IMG/VR virus record: IMGVR_UViG_3300048927_000317
Location: 1 to 34,323 of that record
Strand: one strand, 5' to 3'
DNA from: a virus
DNA: 34,323 nucleotides
Made by a program: the position numbers and the translations under genes. Numbering within the stretch: position 1 is the first letter of the stretch; each line of letters opens with the position of its first letter. Under the pieces are notes generated by a model. That model did no database searches, was not told the origin of the DNA, and saw only the letters and a program-made list of their open reading frames with translations. Below, piece by piece: positions 6,921 to 13,196 of the stretch.

Positions 6921-7170
6921 TTTTCACCCGGTTTTTCATCAGTTCCAAGGCGAAGGGGGCATAGATGCCGTTCCAATCCACGGCACCGCCGGACTTGGAC
7001 AGGATGTTCATCCCCGCCGCAAAAGACGGTCGCCGCTCCTTGCGGTACCAGGAGGAAACCGTGCGCGGTTCTTCTTCCAACAGACTGGCAACAGCGGCCA
7101 ATGCGGCTAGGCTCAGCTTGCCCGCCGACGTGACCCCGCCGATGCTGTCAATCCACTGATTCAGTTCCAC
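6907..7170 (-). CDS. Cro-like helix-turn-helix regulator
   Basis: An 87-residue protein transcribed away from the repressor gene. The N-terminal part has the YdaS/Cro-type pattern AGKLSLAALAAVASLLEEEPRTVSSWYRKERRP split over residues 16-48, with PRTVSSWYRK as recognition helix. First early gene, opposite the CI-like repressor: the usual position of Cro. It is expected to bind one or more of the 17 bp operators at 7185-7264 and favour lytic growth. Confidence 0.75.
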   Translation of the reverse strand: MELNQWIDSIGGVTSAGKLSLAALAAVASLLEEEPRTVSSWYRKERRPSFAAGMNILSKSGGAVDWNGIYAPFALELMKNRVKNAGA

Positions 7171-7184
7171 GAATAGAGACCCCT

Positions 7185-7201
7185 TTACACGAATAGTGTA
7201 A
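7185..7201. promoter_or_regulatory. Repressor operator O1
   Basis: TTACAC-GAATA-GTGTAA is a perfect 17 bp inverted repeat just upstream of the Cro-like gene. It overlaps the -10 and start site of the proposed leftward early promoter, so bound repressor would block it. Confidence 0.8.
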
Positions 7202-7230
7202 GTCTATTTCGACTGGATCCCATTACTCAA
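7201..7230 (-). promoter_or_regulatory. Candidate early leftward promoter
   Basis: On the minus strand, TTGAGT (7230-7225), an 18-base spacer and TAGACT (7206-7201) give a moderate sigma70 promoter for the Cro-like early operon. Operator O1 directly adjoins the -10 box. Confidence 0.5.
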
Positions 7231-7247
7231 GGTTTTTTTTCCCGTAT

Positions 7248-7264
7248 CTACACTTAAAGTGTAT
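7248..7264. promoter_or_regulatory. Repressor operator O2
   Basis: CTACAC-TTAAA-GTGTAT repeats the O1 pattern with the same 5 bp centre. It lies 47 bp further toward the repressor gene in the divergent region, suitable for autoregulation. Confidence 0.75.
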
Positions 7265-7339
7265 ATTTCCTCGGGTTACGGATAATATCCATATATTGCC
7301 AAGGCGTGAAAACTCACGGCGCCGAATGAGAGATTGCGC

Positions 7340-8005
7340 ATGTCTGAATTAATGGAACTTGTGGCCAAACGGATTAGGCAGTGTCGCCAGGAAAAAGGCT
7401 GGACGCTGGAAGAAACGGCCGAGCGATTGGCTCAAGCCTCCGGCCAGCCCTTCGGTTACTCGCGTTTTTCCAACTGGGAACAAGCCTCACGCATGCCACC
7501 GACCGACATGGTGTTGCTGCTGGCCAAGGTCTTTGGAAAAACCCCGGCCTGGATCAATGGCTACACCGACACCGACAGCTTGAGCGCGGTCACGTCCGAC
7601 TATGTGACGGCCAACCCTACCAGCATCCAGACCAAAGCCGGGGCGATTCCACTCACCCAGGCCACGGACAGTACGGCGTTTAGCCTGAGTTACATCGAGG
7701 CGCGCGGCATGAACCGCAATAAGCTGCTGTGCATCAAACAGATTGATGCCAGCATGGCCCCGATGATCGTAGAGGGTGACGAATTGCTGCTCGATGGCGA
7801 GCAAACCACCGTGCGCGGTGCCGACCTGTTCGGCATCATCGTTGCCGGCAACATCTGGATTCGATGGATATGCCCCGAGCTCGACGGCACTTTCACTGTG
7901 AAAGCCGGCGATAGCACGCAATACCCTGATAGCAAAATGACACCTGAAGACCTGAATAAGCTGGACATTGTGGGCCGCGTCGTCCGCATATCCCACGACA
8001 GGTAA
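7340..8005 (+). CDS. CI-like repressor with altered S24 protease dyad
   Basis: The 221-residue protein (ATG 7340, GAGAG upstream) has an N-terminal HTH (about 5-60, QEKGWTLEETAERLAQASG then FSNWEQASRMP). A C-terminal S24 peptidase-like domain follows (about 120-215) with Ser138 in DASMAPMIVEGDELL. In LexA and UmuD the catalytic lysine lies 37 residues after the serine. Here that position is Arg175 (NIWIRW). An Ala100-Gly101 pair sits in the linker. It should repress the early promoter through the TTACAC operators. Loss of the lysine suggests RecA-stimulated self-cleavage may fail, so induction may use an antirepressor. The domain would still mediate dimer contacts. Confidence 0.88.
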   Translation: MSELMELVAKRIRQCRQEKGWTLEETAERLAQASGQPFGYSRFSNWEQASRMPPTDMVLLLAKVFGKTPAWINGYTDTDSLSAVTSDYVTANPTSIQTKAGAIPLTQATDSTAFSLSYIEARGMNRNKLLCIKQIDASMAPMIVEGDELLLDGEQTTVRGADLFGIIVAGNIWIRWICPELDGTFTVKAGDSTQYPDSKMTPEDLNKLDIVGRVVRISHDR

Positions 8006-8012
8006 TAAAACC

Positions 8013-8036
8013 GCCCTTAGTCTAAGGGCTTTTTTA
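8013..8036 (+). terminator. Terminator after the repressor gene
   Basis: Arms GCCCTTA (8013-8019) and TAAGGGC (8023-8029), a three-base loop and six T residues form a strong rho-independent terminator eight bases after the repressor stop. Confidence 0.9.
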
Positions 8037-8066
8037 TTGCTCGGATTTACACTTTGCGTGTAACAT
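8037..8066 (+). promoter_or_regulatory. Candidate promoter for the 8098-8801 operon, containing operator O3
   Basis: TTGCTC (8037-8042), 18 bases, then TAACAT (8061-8066). Operator O3 fills most of the spacer, so repressor would silence it. Both boxes are imperfect. Confidence 0.45.
8047..8063. promoter_or_regulatory. Repressor operator O3
   Basis: TTACAC-TTTGC-GTGTAA repeats O1 with identical arms and spacing, 35 bases before the next gene. It links the downstream regulator genes to the same repressor. Confidence 0.78.
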
Positions 8067-8097
8067 GCCACGCAACTTAGGAAAGGCAGGTTCCCTC

Positions 8098-8352
8098 ATG
8101 CAGCAAGGCAGCGAAGTTTCGAAACACACCCCTCATTCCGTCACCCCGATCAGCGGCGCCGTAGCCATTCAGCGCGCGCGCATTGTCGCGGTGAAAGAAG
8201 TGTCGTCATTGTTGAGCACCATGCAGCACATGGCGCTGTATTGCATCGATCAGAACCACGTCACCCTGGACCATATGGAAACCATGTCTGACACGTTGAA
8301 CGTTCTACAACGCCAGGTTGCCGCGCTGCACCTGGAACTTGCCAGCAACTAA
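8098..8352 (+). CDS. Small hypothetical protein after operator O3
   Basis: ATG 8098 is chosen because GCAGG lies seven bases upstream; an earlier ATG at 8065 overlaps the operator and lacks such a site. The 84 residues form a soluble, probably all-helical protein (AIQRARIVAVKEVSSLLSTM; LDHMETMSDTLNVLQRQVAA). No family is recognised. It is co-transcribed with a LuxR-type HTH gene and probably under repressor control, so a lysogeny/maintenance role is possible. Confidence 0.65.
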   Translation: MQQGSEVSKHTPHSVTPISGAVAIQRARIVAVKEVSSLLSTMQHMALYCIDQNHVTLDHMETMSDTLNVLQRQVAALHLELASN

Positions 8353-8384
8353 TCCCCTCCCCTTTTCGCAAGGAAGCGTCCCCC

Positions 8385-8801
8385 ATGAATGCCCGCGTTC
8401 AGATCCACGGCGAGGAAGTCATCGGCTACCCAGGTCAAAACCTGTCTGACAGCGAACTGTTCGTCCTGGTCAAGACGGCCGAAGGCTTCCCGACGCCGGT
8501 TATTGCTGACGAATTACAGCTCGATGATGCAGGCATGCGTCTGGTCGAGCGCAGCATTCTTAGCAAGCTCGGCGCCAAGAACAAGGCGCACATGATCACG
8601 CGCGGTTTCACCCTGGGCGTGCTGGCCCCGCAAGCGCTGTGCCTAATGCTCTCCCTGATCGCCGTCATGGAAGTGGACACCGATTTCAACCGGCCGCGCT
8701 CCCAGCGCCGTAGCCGTACGCTCACCGAATTTTCCCGCACCGTGCGCACCTCCCCGGCGTCGGCCGGCGGCCCGCCTTCCCGGCACATTCTCGCCGGCTG
8801 A
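8385..8801 (+). CDS. LuxR-type (GerE-like) HTH regulator
   Basis: The first 75 residues match a LuxR C-terminal DNA-binding domain: LSDSELFVLVKTAEGFPTPV, IADELQLDDAGMRLVERSIL and SKLGAKNKAHMITRGFTLGV are the usual helices. There is no sensor domain. The 138-residue protein ends in a basic, proline/serine-rich tail. It lies 32 bases after the 8098 gene. Array B begins six bases after its stop. Its target is unknown; it is one candidate for binding the dispersed GTTAC palindromes. Confidence 0.78.
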   Translation: MNARVQIHGEEVIGYPGQNLSDSELFVLVKTAEGFPTPVIADELQLDDAGMRLVERSILSKLGAKNKAHMITRGFTLGVLAPQALCLMLSLIAVMEVDTDFNRPRSQRRSRTLTEFSRTVRTSPASAGGPPSRHILAG

Positions 8802-8806
8802 TCCTT

Positions 8807-8834
8807 TCGTTATTTCGTTAAATCGTTAATTCGT
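8807..8834. repeat. TCGT array B (4 boxes, 8 bp period)
   Basis: TCGT boxes start at 8807, 8815, 8823 and 8831, with AT-rich 4 bp spacers. The array lies just upstream of the -35 box of the parA promoter. It faces array C in inverted orientation. Confidence 0.88.
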
Positions 8835-8841
8835 TATTTTC

Positions 8842-8870
8842 TTGATCCTCGGCACGGGGCGGCCTATACT
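8842..8870 (+). promoter_or_regulatory. Promoter of the partition operon
   Basis: TTGATC (8842-8847), 17 bases and TATACT (8865-8870) form a good sigma70 promoter. It is flanked on both sides by box arrays B and C. The usual scheme of autorepression by the centromere-binding protein fits this layout. Confidence 0.75.
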
Positions 8871-8882
8871 CGCCTGGCGTTA

Positions 8883-8910
8883 ACGAATTGACGAAATGAC
8901 GAATTAACGA
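8883..8910. repeat. TCGT array C (4 boxes, inverted, 8 bp period)
   Basis: ACGA boxes (TCGT on the other strand) start at 8883, 8891, 8899 and 8907. They cover the expected transcription start and leader of parA. Such tetramer arrays are typical operators of ParG-type proteins. Confidence 0.88.
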
Positions 8911-8924
8911 AAAGGATTCTTACC

Positions 8925-9572
8925 GTGGCATTGATCGTAGGCTTCGCAACTCAAAAGGGTGGCCCTGGCAAATCCACCGACGCACGCGGCACCGGGGTTG
9001 GCTTCGCGCAAAATGATTGGTCGGTAAAGATTGCCGACTTCGACCTAAACCAATCCACCAGCACCATCTGGCAGCAGCGCCGTTTGCAGCGCGGCCATCA
9101 ACCGCAAATCGACGTCGAGCAGTTCGGATCGGTCGCGCACGCGCTGGCCCAGGCTGACAATTACGACGTGATGATCTTCGACGGCGCACCGCGCGCCAGT
9201 AAGGACACCGCCGAAATGGCCGAAGCCTGCGACCTCCTGGTCATCCCGACCGGCCTGTCGCTAGACGACCTGGACCCGGCGGTCAAACTGGCTGACGCGT
9301 TACACCACAAGCACGGCATTCCCGTTGAGCGCATTGCGTTCGCGTTGAACCATGTGGGTGACAGCTTGGCCGAACTGGAAGAAGCCCAAGAGTATTTGAG
9401 CCAAAAGCCTTACCACGTCCTGGACGGTCACTTGCCGCAGAAAGTCAGCTACAGCCGCGCCATGGATATTGGTCTGTCGGTGATCGAAGTGTCACACAAG
9501 GGGTTGCGCGCTCAGGCCGAACGCCTGATTTCCTCGATCATCCAGCGCGCTGTTGCGCTACACTCTAAATAA
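8925..9572 (+). CDS. parA: ParA-type partition ATPase (ParF-like, type Ib size)
   Basis: A deviant Walker-type ATPase that separates low-copy replicons. GTG 8925 follows AAAGG. The 215 residues lack an N-terminal HTH, as in ParF. The signature lysine and P-loop read KGGPGKST (K11, K16), the A' region IADFDLNQST (D38/D40) and Walker B DVMIFDGAP (D86). Proline replaces the near-universal valine in KGGVGKST, and the next residues (DARGTG) also differ from the usual LARALA helix. The ATPase may be tuned differently or weakened. A ribbon-helix-helix gene follows 35 bases later across array D. Confidence 0.9.
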   Translation: MALIVGFATQKGGPGKSTDARGTGVGFAQNDWSVKIADFDLNQSTSTIWQQRRLQRGHQPQIDVEQFGSVAHALAQADNYDVMIFDGAPRASKDTAEMAEACDLLVIPTGLSLDDLDPAVKLADALHHKHGIPVERIAFALNHVGDSLAELEEAQEYLSQKPYHVLDGHLPQKVSYSRAMDIGLSVIEVSHKGLRAQAERLISSIIQRAVALHSK

Positions 9573-9591
9573 CGAATTGACGAATTAACGA
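9572..9591. repeat. TCGT array D (3 boxes, inverted)
   Basis: ACGA boxes start at 9572, 9580 and 9588 in the short gap between parA and its partner gene. The first overlaps the parA stop region. Confidence 0.85.
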
Positions 9592-9606
9592 ATAGGGAAT
9601 GCTGCA

Positions 9607-9867
9607 ATGACTGTCGAAGCCCCAAAACCACCGCGCAAGAATTCCACCAAAGGCAATGCACCGGCCTCCCCTATCGCAGCCGCTGCGCTGGTCAAGGCCG
9701 GACACACACACCAGGCGGCGCCGGAAGACCTGGTAACGGCCAATTTCAAAGTGGACGCCCAGTTCAAGCATGATCTAAAGATGTTCGCGGCCATGCACAA
9801 AATGAGCATGGTCGACGTGTTGCGCCAAGGCTTTGCCCTACTCAAGGCGTCCAAGCAGGCGAAGTGA
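9607..9867 (+). CDS. Ribbon-helix-helix centromere-binding protein (ParG-like)
   Basis: An 86-residue protein. A flexible basic N-terminus (1-42, rich in P/K/A) precedes a compact RHH domain: beta strand LVTANFKVD (42-50), helix QFKHDLKMFAAMHK and helix MVDVLRQGFALLK. ParG of TP228 has the same plan, a mobile tail that stimulates ParF and an RHH fold that binds tetramer boxes with 8 bp period. The genome holds seven arrays with exactly that period, three of them around this operon. The role as partition adaptor and repressor is thus inferred from fold, position and sites together. It also makes this the best candidate reader of the distant arrays. Confidence 0.78.
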   Translation: MTVEAPKPPRKNSTKGNAPASPIAAAALVKAGHTHQAAPEDLVTANFKVDAQFKHDLKMFAAMHKMSMVDVLRQGFALLKASKQAK

Positions 9868-9884
9868 TTGCCCGCGACACGCAA

Positions 9885-9911
9885 AGCCCCGCACTCGGCG
9901 GGGCTTTTTTA
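9885..9911 (+). terminator. Terminator of the partition operon
   Basis: Arms GCCCCGC (9886-9892) and GCGGGGC (9898-9904) with a five-base loop are followed by six T residues. It ends rightward transcription and lies between converging gene sets. Confidence 0.9.
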
Positions 9912-9917
9912 TTCCTG

Positions 9918-9931
9918 CGTGACGGGTAACG
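9918..9931. repeat. GTTAC palindrome site 4
   Basis: CGTGACGGGTAACG lies directly after the stop of the 9935-10177 gene, between converging operons. Confidence 0.7.
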
Positions 9932-9934
9932 CTA

Positions 9935-10177
9935 TTATTGCTCGACAGCAAACAACCGAATGCCGACCGCATCTGCAAACTTGGCCAAGGTGTCCAGGCT
10001 CGCCCAGGTGCGCACAGGTTCGCGCTTCGAGCGCACGGCCATCCAATTGGAGCCAGGCCCGCCCAGGCGAAAGTAGAACGCCCAGCGCTCACCGTGGCGA
10101 CTGGCCTTGGCCTCGCGCACCGCGCCATTCCTGGCCAGGTCCAGCAACTGCCCCTCATCGTAGCCTTTGCGCTTCAT
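9935..10177 (-). CDS. Small plasmid-type protein, possibly ParC-like
   Basis: The 80-residue protein has the pattern KGYDEGQLLDLARNGAVREA, then WAFYFRLGG, then REPVRTWASLDTLAKFADAVGI. This resembles small partition-associated (ParC-type) proteins of proteobacterial plasmids, which carry the same R-x-P-x-R-T-x-x-S-L-D-T segment. I recall the family only by pattern, and its function is poorly known. It is the last gene of a leftward operon of ATGA-coupled genes and ends beside the partition operon. Confidence 0.6.
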   Translation of the reverse strand: MKRKGYDEGQLLDLARNGAVREAKASRHGERWAFYFRLGGPGSNWMAVRSKREPVRTWASLDTLAKFADAVGIRLFAVEQ

Positions 10178-10515
10178 TCCTTCCCCGGCAGATCAGACCG
10201 AAAGGTCAGCGACGACGGCGCCAGGTAACGCACCTGGCCGCTGCGCTCCTGGCCATCCGGCAATCTCACGCGAACCCAAACCGCCGCCTGTGCCGCCGGC
10301 AGCGCGTGCGGAAAGCTCAGCTCAAACAACCCGGGCATGGTTTCGCCCAGGGTGACGCTGACGTCGGCAGAAGGCTCGGCACCGTCCTCCTGGACAAACG
10401 ACAGTCGCGCCGGCCCCACATATGAATAAGCCACTCGATTCTCCCACCAGGTCACCGACCAATAACCGGGAAGCGTACCAGATGGCCGGCGCGTTACGGA
10501 TAACGCTTCGATCAT
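10174..10515 (-). CDS. Hypothetical protein, 113 residues
   Basis: Not recognised. Probably a beta-rich soluble protein (YWSVTWWENRVAYSYVG; ADVSVTLGETMPGLFELSFP; AVWVRVRLPDGQ). There is no signal peptide or membrane segment. It overlaps both neighbours by ATGA junctions, so the three genes 10787 to 9935 form one translational unit. A GTTAC palindrome lies 10 bases inside the gene. Confidence 0.68.
   Translation of the reverse strand: MIEALSVTRRPSGTLPGYWSVTWWENRVAYSYVGPARLSFVQEDGAEPSADVSVTLGETMPGLFELSFPHALPAAQAAVWVRVRLPDGQERSGQVRYLAPSSLTFRSDLPGKE
10492..10505. repeat. GTTAC palindrome site 5
   Basis: CGTTACGGATAACG (one centre-proximal mismatch) is 10 bases inside the 10174-10515 gene. Confidence 0.65.
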
Positions 10516-10787
10516 TGCTCGTAGCCGGCCAGATAACCCGGCTCGGCGCTGGCCAGCAGCAGGCGCAAAGTAGTGGGGCCGTCATCACTCGACAAGGGAT
10601 CATCCAGTGTTTCGGCCGAAACCGCCGCTACGTCGTCCAGGGTATAGGTGCCAGTGCCGGCGATGGCATTGGCCAGCGTCACAGCCTGGGCCTCATCCTT
10701 GGCCGCGTAAATATCATCGTCACCGACCCAGAAGGCCGACAGGAACGTGACCGGCGTGTCGGCCGCAGTATCGTGATTCGATTGCAT
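10512..10787 (-). CDS. Hypothetical protein, 91 residues, acidic
   Basis: Not recognised. ATG 10787 is chosen because AAGGAG lies nine bases upstream. The protein is acidic (DDDIYAAKDEAQ; AETLDDPLSSDDG) and soluble. Its upstream region shares a long leader with the gene starting at 11158: palindrome GTGACGCGTCAC, then CCTA, then AAGGAGATTCAC before ATG. Confidence 0.66.
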   Translation of the reverse strand: MQSNHDTAADTPVTFLSAFWVGDDDIYAAKDEAQAVTLANAIAGTGTYTLDDVAAVSAETLDDPLSSDDGPTTLRLLLASAEPGYLAGYEQ

Positions 10788-10801
10788 GGGGTGAATCTCC
10801 T

Positions 10802-11158
10802 TCACTCAGTAGGTTGTGACGCGTCACTGGCCGCCGCCGGCAGCGGCAACAAGTCGTAATTGCAGGTGTAATCCCAGTCACCCCAATACTTGCCGTCGCG
10901 GTCGCAGCACCCGGCGTCCAGCTCGCTCTCGTCGGGGCGATCCTCGCGCTGTGTCTGCCCGCAAATGTGGGTCAGCTCCCCGGCCACCACCTGATCGACC
11001 ATTTCATCCCAGCCGTCGTCAAGGTAGGTCTGTATGACCATTTCGGCGCCCTGGTCGCGATCTTCGGCCGTGCGGTAGTAGGTGAAATCGCTGTCGTTCG
11101 GATCGAAGACAAAATACCGAAACTCGGCGTCGGGGCTATGGCGGACTTCGTAAGTCAT
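10802..11158 (-). CDS. Hypothetical acidic protein, 118 residues
   Basis: Not recognised. ATG 11158 follows AAGGAGATTCAC; the longer in-frame extension to 11296 is rejected because it overlaps the next gene and has no such site. The protein is acidic and aromatic (EFRYFVFDPNDSDFTYYRTA), with four cysteines in the C-terminal half. Charge and aromatic content resemble small phage proteins that mimic DNA or bind host factors, but this is speculation. Its stop region holds palindrome site 6. Confidence 0.65.
   Translation of the reverse strand: MTYEVRHSPDAEFRYFVFDPNDSDFTYYRTAEDRDQGAEMVIQTYLDDGWDEMVDQVVAGELTHICGQTQREDRPDESELDAGCCDRDGKYWGDWDYTCNYDLLPLPAAASDASQPTE
10815..10828. repeat. GTTAC palindrome site 6
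   Basis: TGTGACGCGTCACT, with GTGAC/GTCAC arms, is 28 bases upstream of the start at 10787. Confidence 0.72.
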
Positions 11159-11186
11159 GCGTGTGAATCTCCTTATCTCGATAGGT

Positions 11187-11200
11187 TGTGACGCGTCACG
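11187..11200. repeat. GTTAC palindrome site 7
   Basis: TGTGACGCGTCACG is 29 bases upstream of the start at 11158. The same spacing and surrounding leader occur at site 6. Confidence 0.72.
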
Positions 11201-11438
11201 CCGCGTCGGTTTGCGCCGGCATCGGCCGCACACGGCCCGCTTCGACGTAGCGCACGCGCTGGATATGTTCGCGGCCGCGCCAATGGCGATCGCCAAACAC
11301 CAGCACTTTCACGCGGTCACCGGGCATGGCCTTGAGGACGTGGCACGGCATGGCGTAGGTCTTCGTCCAGCGGCAGACGTGCTGACAGATCAGTTGATGC
11401 GTGGCATTGGCGGCGGTCAGTTCGGGCGGCGCGGTCAT
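11196..11438 (-). CDS. Hypothetical protein, 80 residues
   Basis: Not recognised. ATG 11438 has AAGGAAGG upstream, which decides it over the longer frame to 11507. The protein is basic with three cysteines or more (LICQHVCRW; AMPCHVL) and a beta-rich centre (GDRVKVLVFGDRHWRG). It could be a small nucleic-acid-binding protein, but no family is evident. Confidence 0.63.
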   Translation of the reverse strand: MTAPPELTAANATHQLICQHVCRWTKTYAMPCHVLKAMPGDRVKVLVFGDRHWRGREHIQRVRYVEAGRVRPMPAQTDAA

Positions 11439-11534
11439 GGCGTCCTTCCTTTGCGAGTCAGTGGCGGGTATTGCGTAAAACCAGATGATAGCAAAGTGGG
11501 CACCCACTTATGCGTAAAGTGGGAACCACGGACG

Positions 11535-11579
11535 TAAAAAAAGACCCCCGCCGGTCGCCTGACTGGTGGGGGTCGTTTT
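11535..11579 (-). terminator. Terminator in the cargo region (both directions possible)
   Basis: Arms GACCCCC (11543-11549) and GGGGGTC (11568-11574) enclose a partly paired 18-base loop. Leftward, eight T residues follow (11542-11535); rightward there are four T. It separates the 11612-13146 genes from the 9935-11438 genes. Confidence 0.8.
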
Positions 11580-11589
11580 ACATAAGCGG

Positions 11590-11603
11590 CGTTATTCGTA
11601 ACG
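11590..11603. repeat. GTTAC palindrome site 8
   Basis: CGTTATTCGTAACG, one arm position changed, lies just after the stop at 11612 and before the terminator. Confidence 0.6.
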
Positions 11604-11611
11604 CGGCGGAC

Positions 11612-11848
11612 TCACTCGGCGCCGTGGATTCGCTCATACGCCGCATGCGGATCATTGGCCGACAGCTCGGCCAGCTCGGGGGCCAGCGCACGCAACACGT
11701 TCCACGCCTGAGCCACAGCCTTGTGATGCTCGCGGAAATACTGGATCGACACCAGTTCTTCCAGGGCGGACTGTAGCCGGGCGTCGGTCAGCTCCGGCAC
11801 TTCGGCGCGCGGCACGTACTCGATGCCGTCAATCAGGACAGAAGGCAT
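11612..11848 (-). CDS. Hypothetical protein, 78 residues
   Basis: Not recognised. ATG 11848 has AAGGA nine bases upstream; the upstream extension overlaps the next gene in another frame and is rejected. The start PSVLIDGIEYVPRAEVPELT looks like a small beta hairpin, and a helical tail follows (QSALEELVSIQYFREHHKAV). The opening resembles short prophage proteins found near terminators, without known role. Confidence 0.65.
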   Translation of the reverse strand: MPSVLIDGIEYVPRAEVPELTDARLQSALEELVSIQYFREHHKAVAQAWNVLRALAPELAELSANDPHAAYERIHGAE

Positions 11849-11862
11849 GGTGGGGGTTCCTT

Positions 11863-12342
11863 TCAGTCGTAAATAGTGGGATTGCTGGGCCATGTATTTT
11901 CGCGCAGGGCGCACACGCCACAGCCAGAACCTGGTCGATCCATCCAGCCGCCGTAAGGCTGTATGCCGTCGTGATTGCACACCGGGCACGGTGCGCACGA
12001 CGTTACGCAATGATGCAGGCGATAGGCACGGTCGCGGCCGGCTTCCCAGGTTTCGCCTGGCGCGGCCAGCGCCGCCACTTGGCCAATGGTCAGGCCGGAC
12101 CAATCGTCAAACAAGACGTCACCGGCGGCCATCGCCGGATGCGTCAATGCCTCCAGATCGTCGGCCAGGTCGTCGCTATACACGTCGGACGCCTCGGCCT
12201 GTAGCCGGAGTTCGCCTTGTAAACGGCGGCGCGCCTGCTCCCAGCTCTCACCCGGCCGCGCGCCGGCCCGCACCTGGGCATCGGTCAGAGGCTCGCTGCC
12301 CTCGCCCGCGCCGCTCGGGTCGCGCTCGTTATTGTTCGTCAT
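11863..12342 (-). CDS. Hypothetical protein with C-terminal CxxC pairs
   Basis: Not recognised. The 159-residue protein has a charged N-terminus with a repeated pattern (LTDAQVRAGARPGESWEQAR at 19-38 and LTIGQVAALAAPGETWEAGR near 84-103), suggesting an internal duplication. The C-terminal part has CAPCPVC and CGVC, which could bind zinc. Palindrome site 9 lies 20 bases upstream of its start. Confidence 0.65.
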   Translation of the reverse strand: MTNNNERDPSGAGEGSEPLTDAQVRAGARPGESWEQARRRLQGELRLQAEASDVYSDDLADDLEALTHPAMAAGDVLFDDWSGLTIGQVAALAAPGETWEAGRDRAYRLHHCVTSCAPCPVCNHDGIQPYGGWMDRPGSGCGVCALRENTWPSNPTIYD

Positions 12343-12346
12343 CAGC

Positions 12347-12898
12347 TCATACCTTGCCCGGCGTTACAGTAACGCCGCCCAACTCACCCGGCAACGGACG
12401 ATAATCGGTCGACTGACCCGCCGCGCGCAGACGGTTTTCCCATGTCTTGATAGCGGCATAAGCCTTGTTGCGCTCACTTTCGAGCAGGGCGTTTTCTTGC
12501 TCCAGCGCCTCTATCTGGCGGCGCAGTTCGCGCGGACTCAGCGGGTCTTTTTCCATCTTCATGGGCGGCCCGCCCAGGTCTTCGGCCAACTGTTGCAGCT
12601 CTGCCAGGCAACCAATCAGGCGCTGGTTTTCAGTCTGCAACCCTTCGCGCTGCTGCCGATAATGCTCAGCCAAGGCATGGGCCTCGGACAACTTGCCCTC
12701 CGGCGTACCTGGTGCAGGGTTCTGCCTGAGCTTGCGTAGCGTCTCCAGCAATTCGCGCTCGGCGGCGCCGACGTACATTGGCTTCAAGCCGGCCGCCTTG
12801 CGGTCGCGGCGCAACTTGCGTTGCCGTTCAGCACCGTCCAGCGGCTGGCTGCAAGCCTCTATCAGATCAAGGGTTCCGGGGTCGTTGGGATCGATCAT
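12347..12898 (-). CDS. Coiled-coil protein, KfrA-like in outline
   Basis: The 183-residue protein (ATG 12898, GGAGAG upstream) has a short basic N-terminus (AERQRKLRRDRKAAGLKPMY) and a long heptad-rich helix, about residues 65-165 (HYRQQREGLQTENQRLIGCL; LRRQIEALEQENALLESERN). Plasmid KfrA proteins have a DNA-binding head and long alpha-helical tail, but the head here is not a clear match. A structural or partition-helper role is only suggested by the shape and the plasmid context. Confidence 0.62.
   Translation of the reverse strand: MIDPNDPGTLDLIEACSQPLDGAERQRKLRRDRKAAGLKPMYVGAAERELLETLRKLRQNPAPGTPEGKLSEAHALAEHYRQQREGLQTENQRLIGCLAELQQLAEDLGGPPMKMEKDPLSPRELRRQIEALEQENALLESERNKAYAAIKTWENRLRAAGQSTDYRPLPGELGGVTVTPGKV
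12362..12374. repeat. GTTAC palindrome site 9
   Basis: CGTTACAGTAACG, with a 1 bp centre, lies in the last codons of the coiled-coil gene and 20 bases before the start at 12342. Confidence 0.7.
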
Positions 12899-12917
12899 TA
12901 CCGCGCTCTCCGTGATA

Positions 12918-12936
12918 CCCCGGCTCAAGGCCGGGG
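12918..12936 (-). other. GC-rich leader hairpin before the coiled-coil gene
   Basis: Perfect 7 bp arms CCCCGGC (12918-12924) and GCCGGGG (12930-12936) with a five-base loop lie 20 bases upstream of ATG 12898. There is no T run, so it is not a simple terminator. It could affect translation or mRNA stability. Confidence 0.5.
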
Positions 12937-12945
12937 CGGCAGTCC

Positions 12946-13146
12946 TTACAGGCCGATTTCATCCATCAGCATATCCAGCGCGTCGTCGCCTTCGCGGTTC
13001 TGGTAGGCCGTCAGCAACGCCGCGCGGGCCATGTTCTCAGGCGGCGGCAGCACGGCGCCGCCGATGAAACGGACAGCCTCAATCAAGCGGGAAGTTGGGA
13101 GTTGATTGGCCACGGCCTGCATGGCGGATTGTTGCGCGGTCGTCAT
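12946..13146 (-). CDS. Hypothetical protein, 66 residues
   Basis: Not recognised. ATG 13146 has GGAGCA eight bases upstream. Small helical protein (TSRLIEAVRFIGGAVLPPPE; DALDMLMDEIGL). A promoter-like TTGACG-17-TACAGT in the upstream region has its -35 inside array E, so the gene is probably controlled by the array-binding protein. Confidence 0.62.
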   Translation of the reverse strand: MTTAQQSAMQAVANQLPTSRLIEAVRFIGGAVLPPPENMARAALLTAYQNREGDDALDMLMDEIGL

Positions 13147-13196
13147 CGGGGTCTGCTCCGGTAGCGGCCTTGGCGGTGTGCCCGGCCTTGGAGCAG

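Noticed and set aside
7274-7287. GGTTACGGATAATA as a further GTTAC palindrome in the repressor leader
   Set aside because: The second arm is degraded; kept out of the count of sixteen although its position is suggestive.
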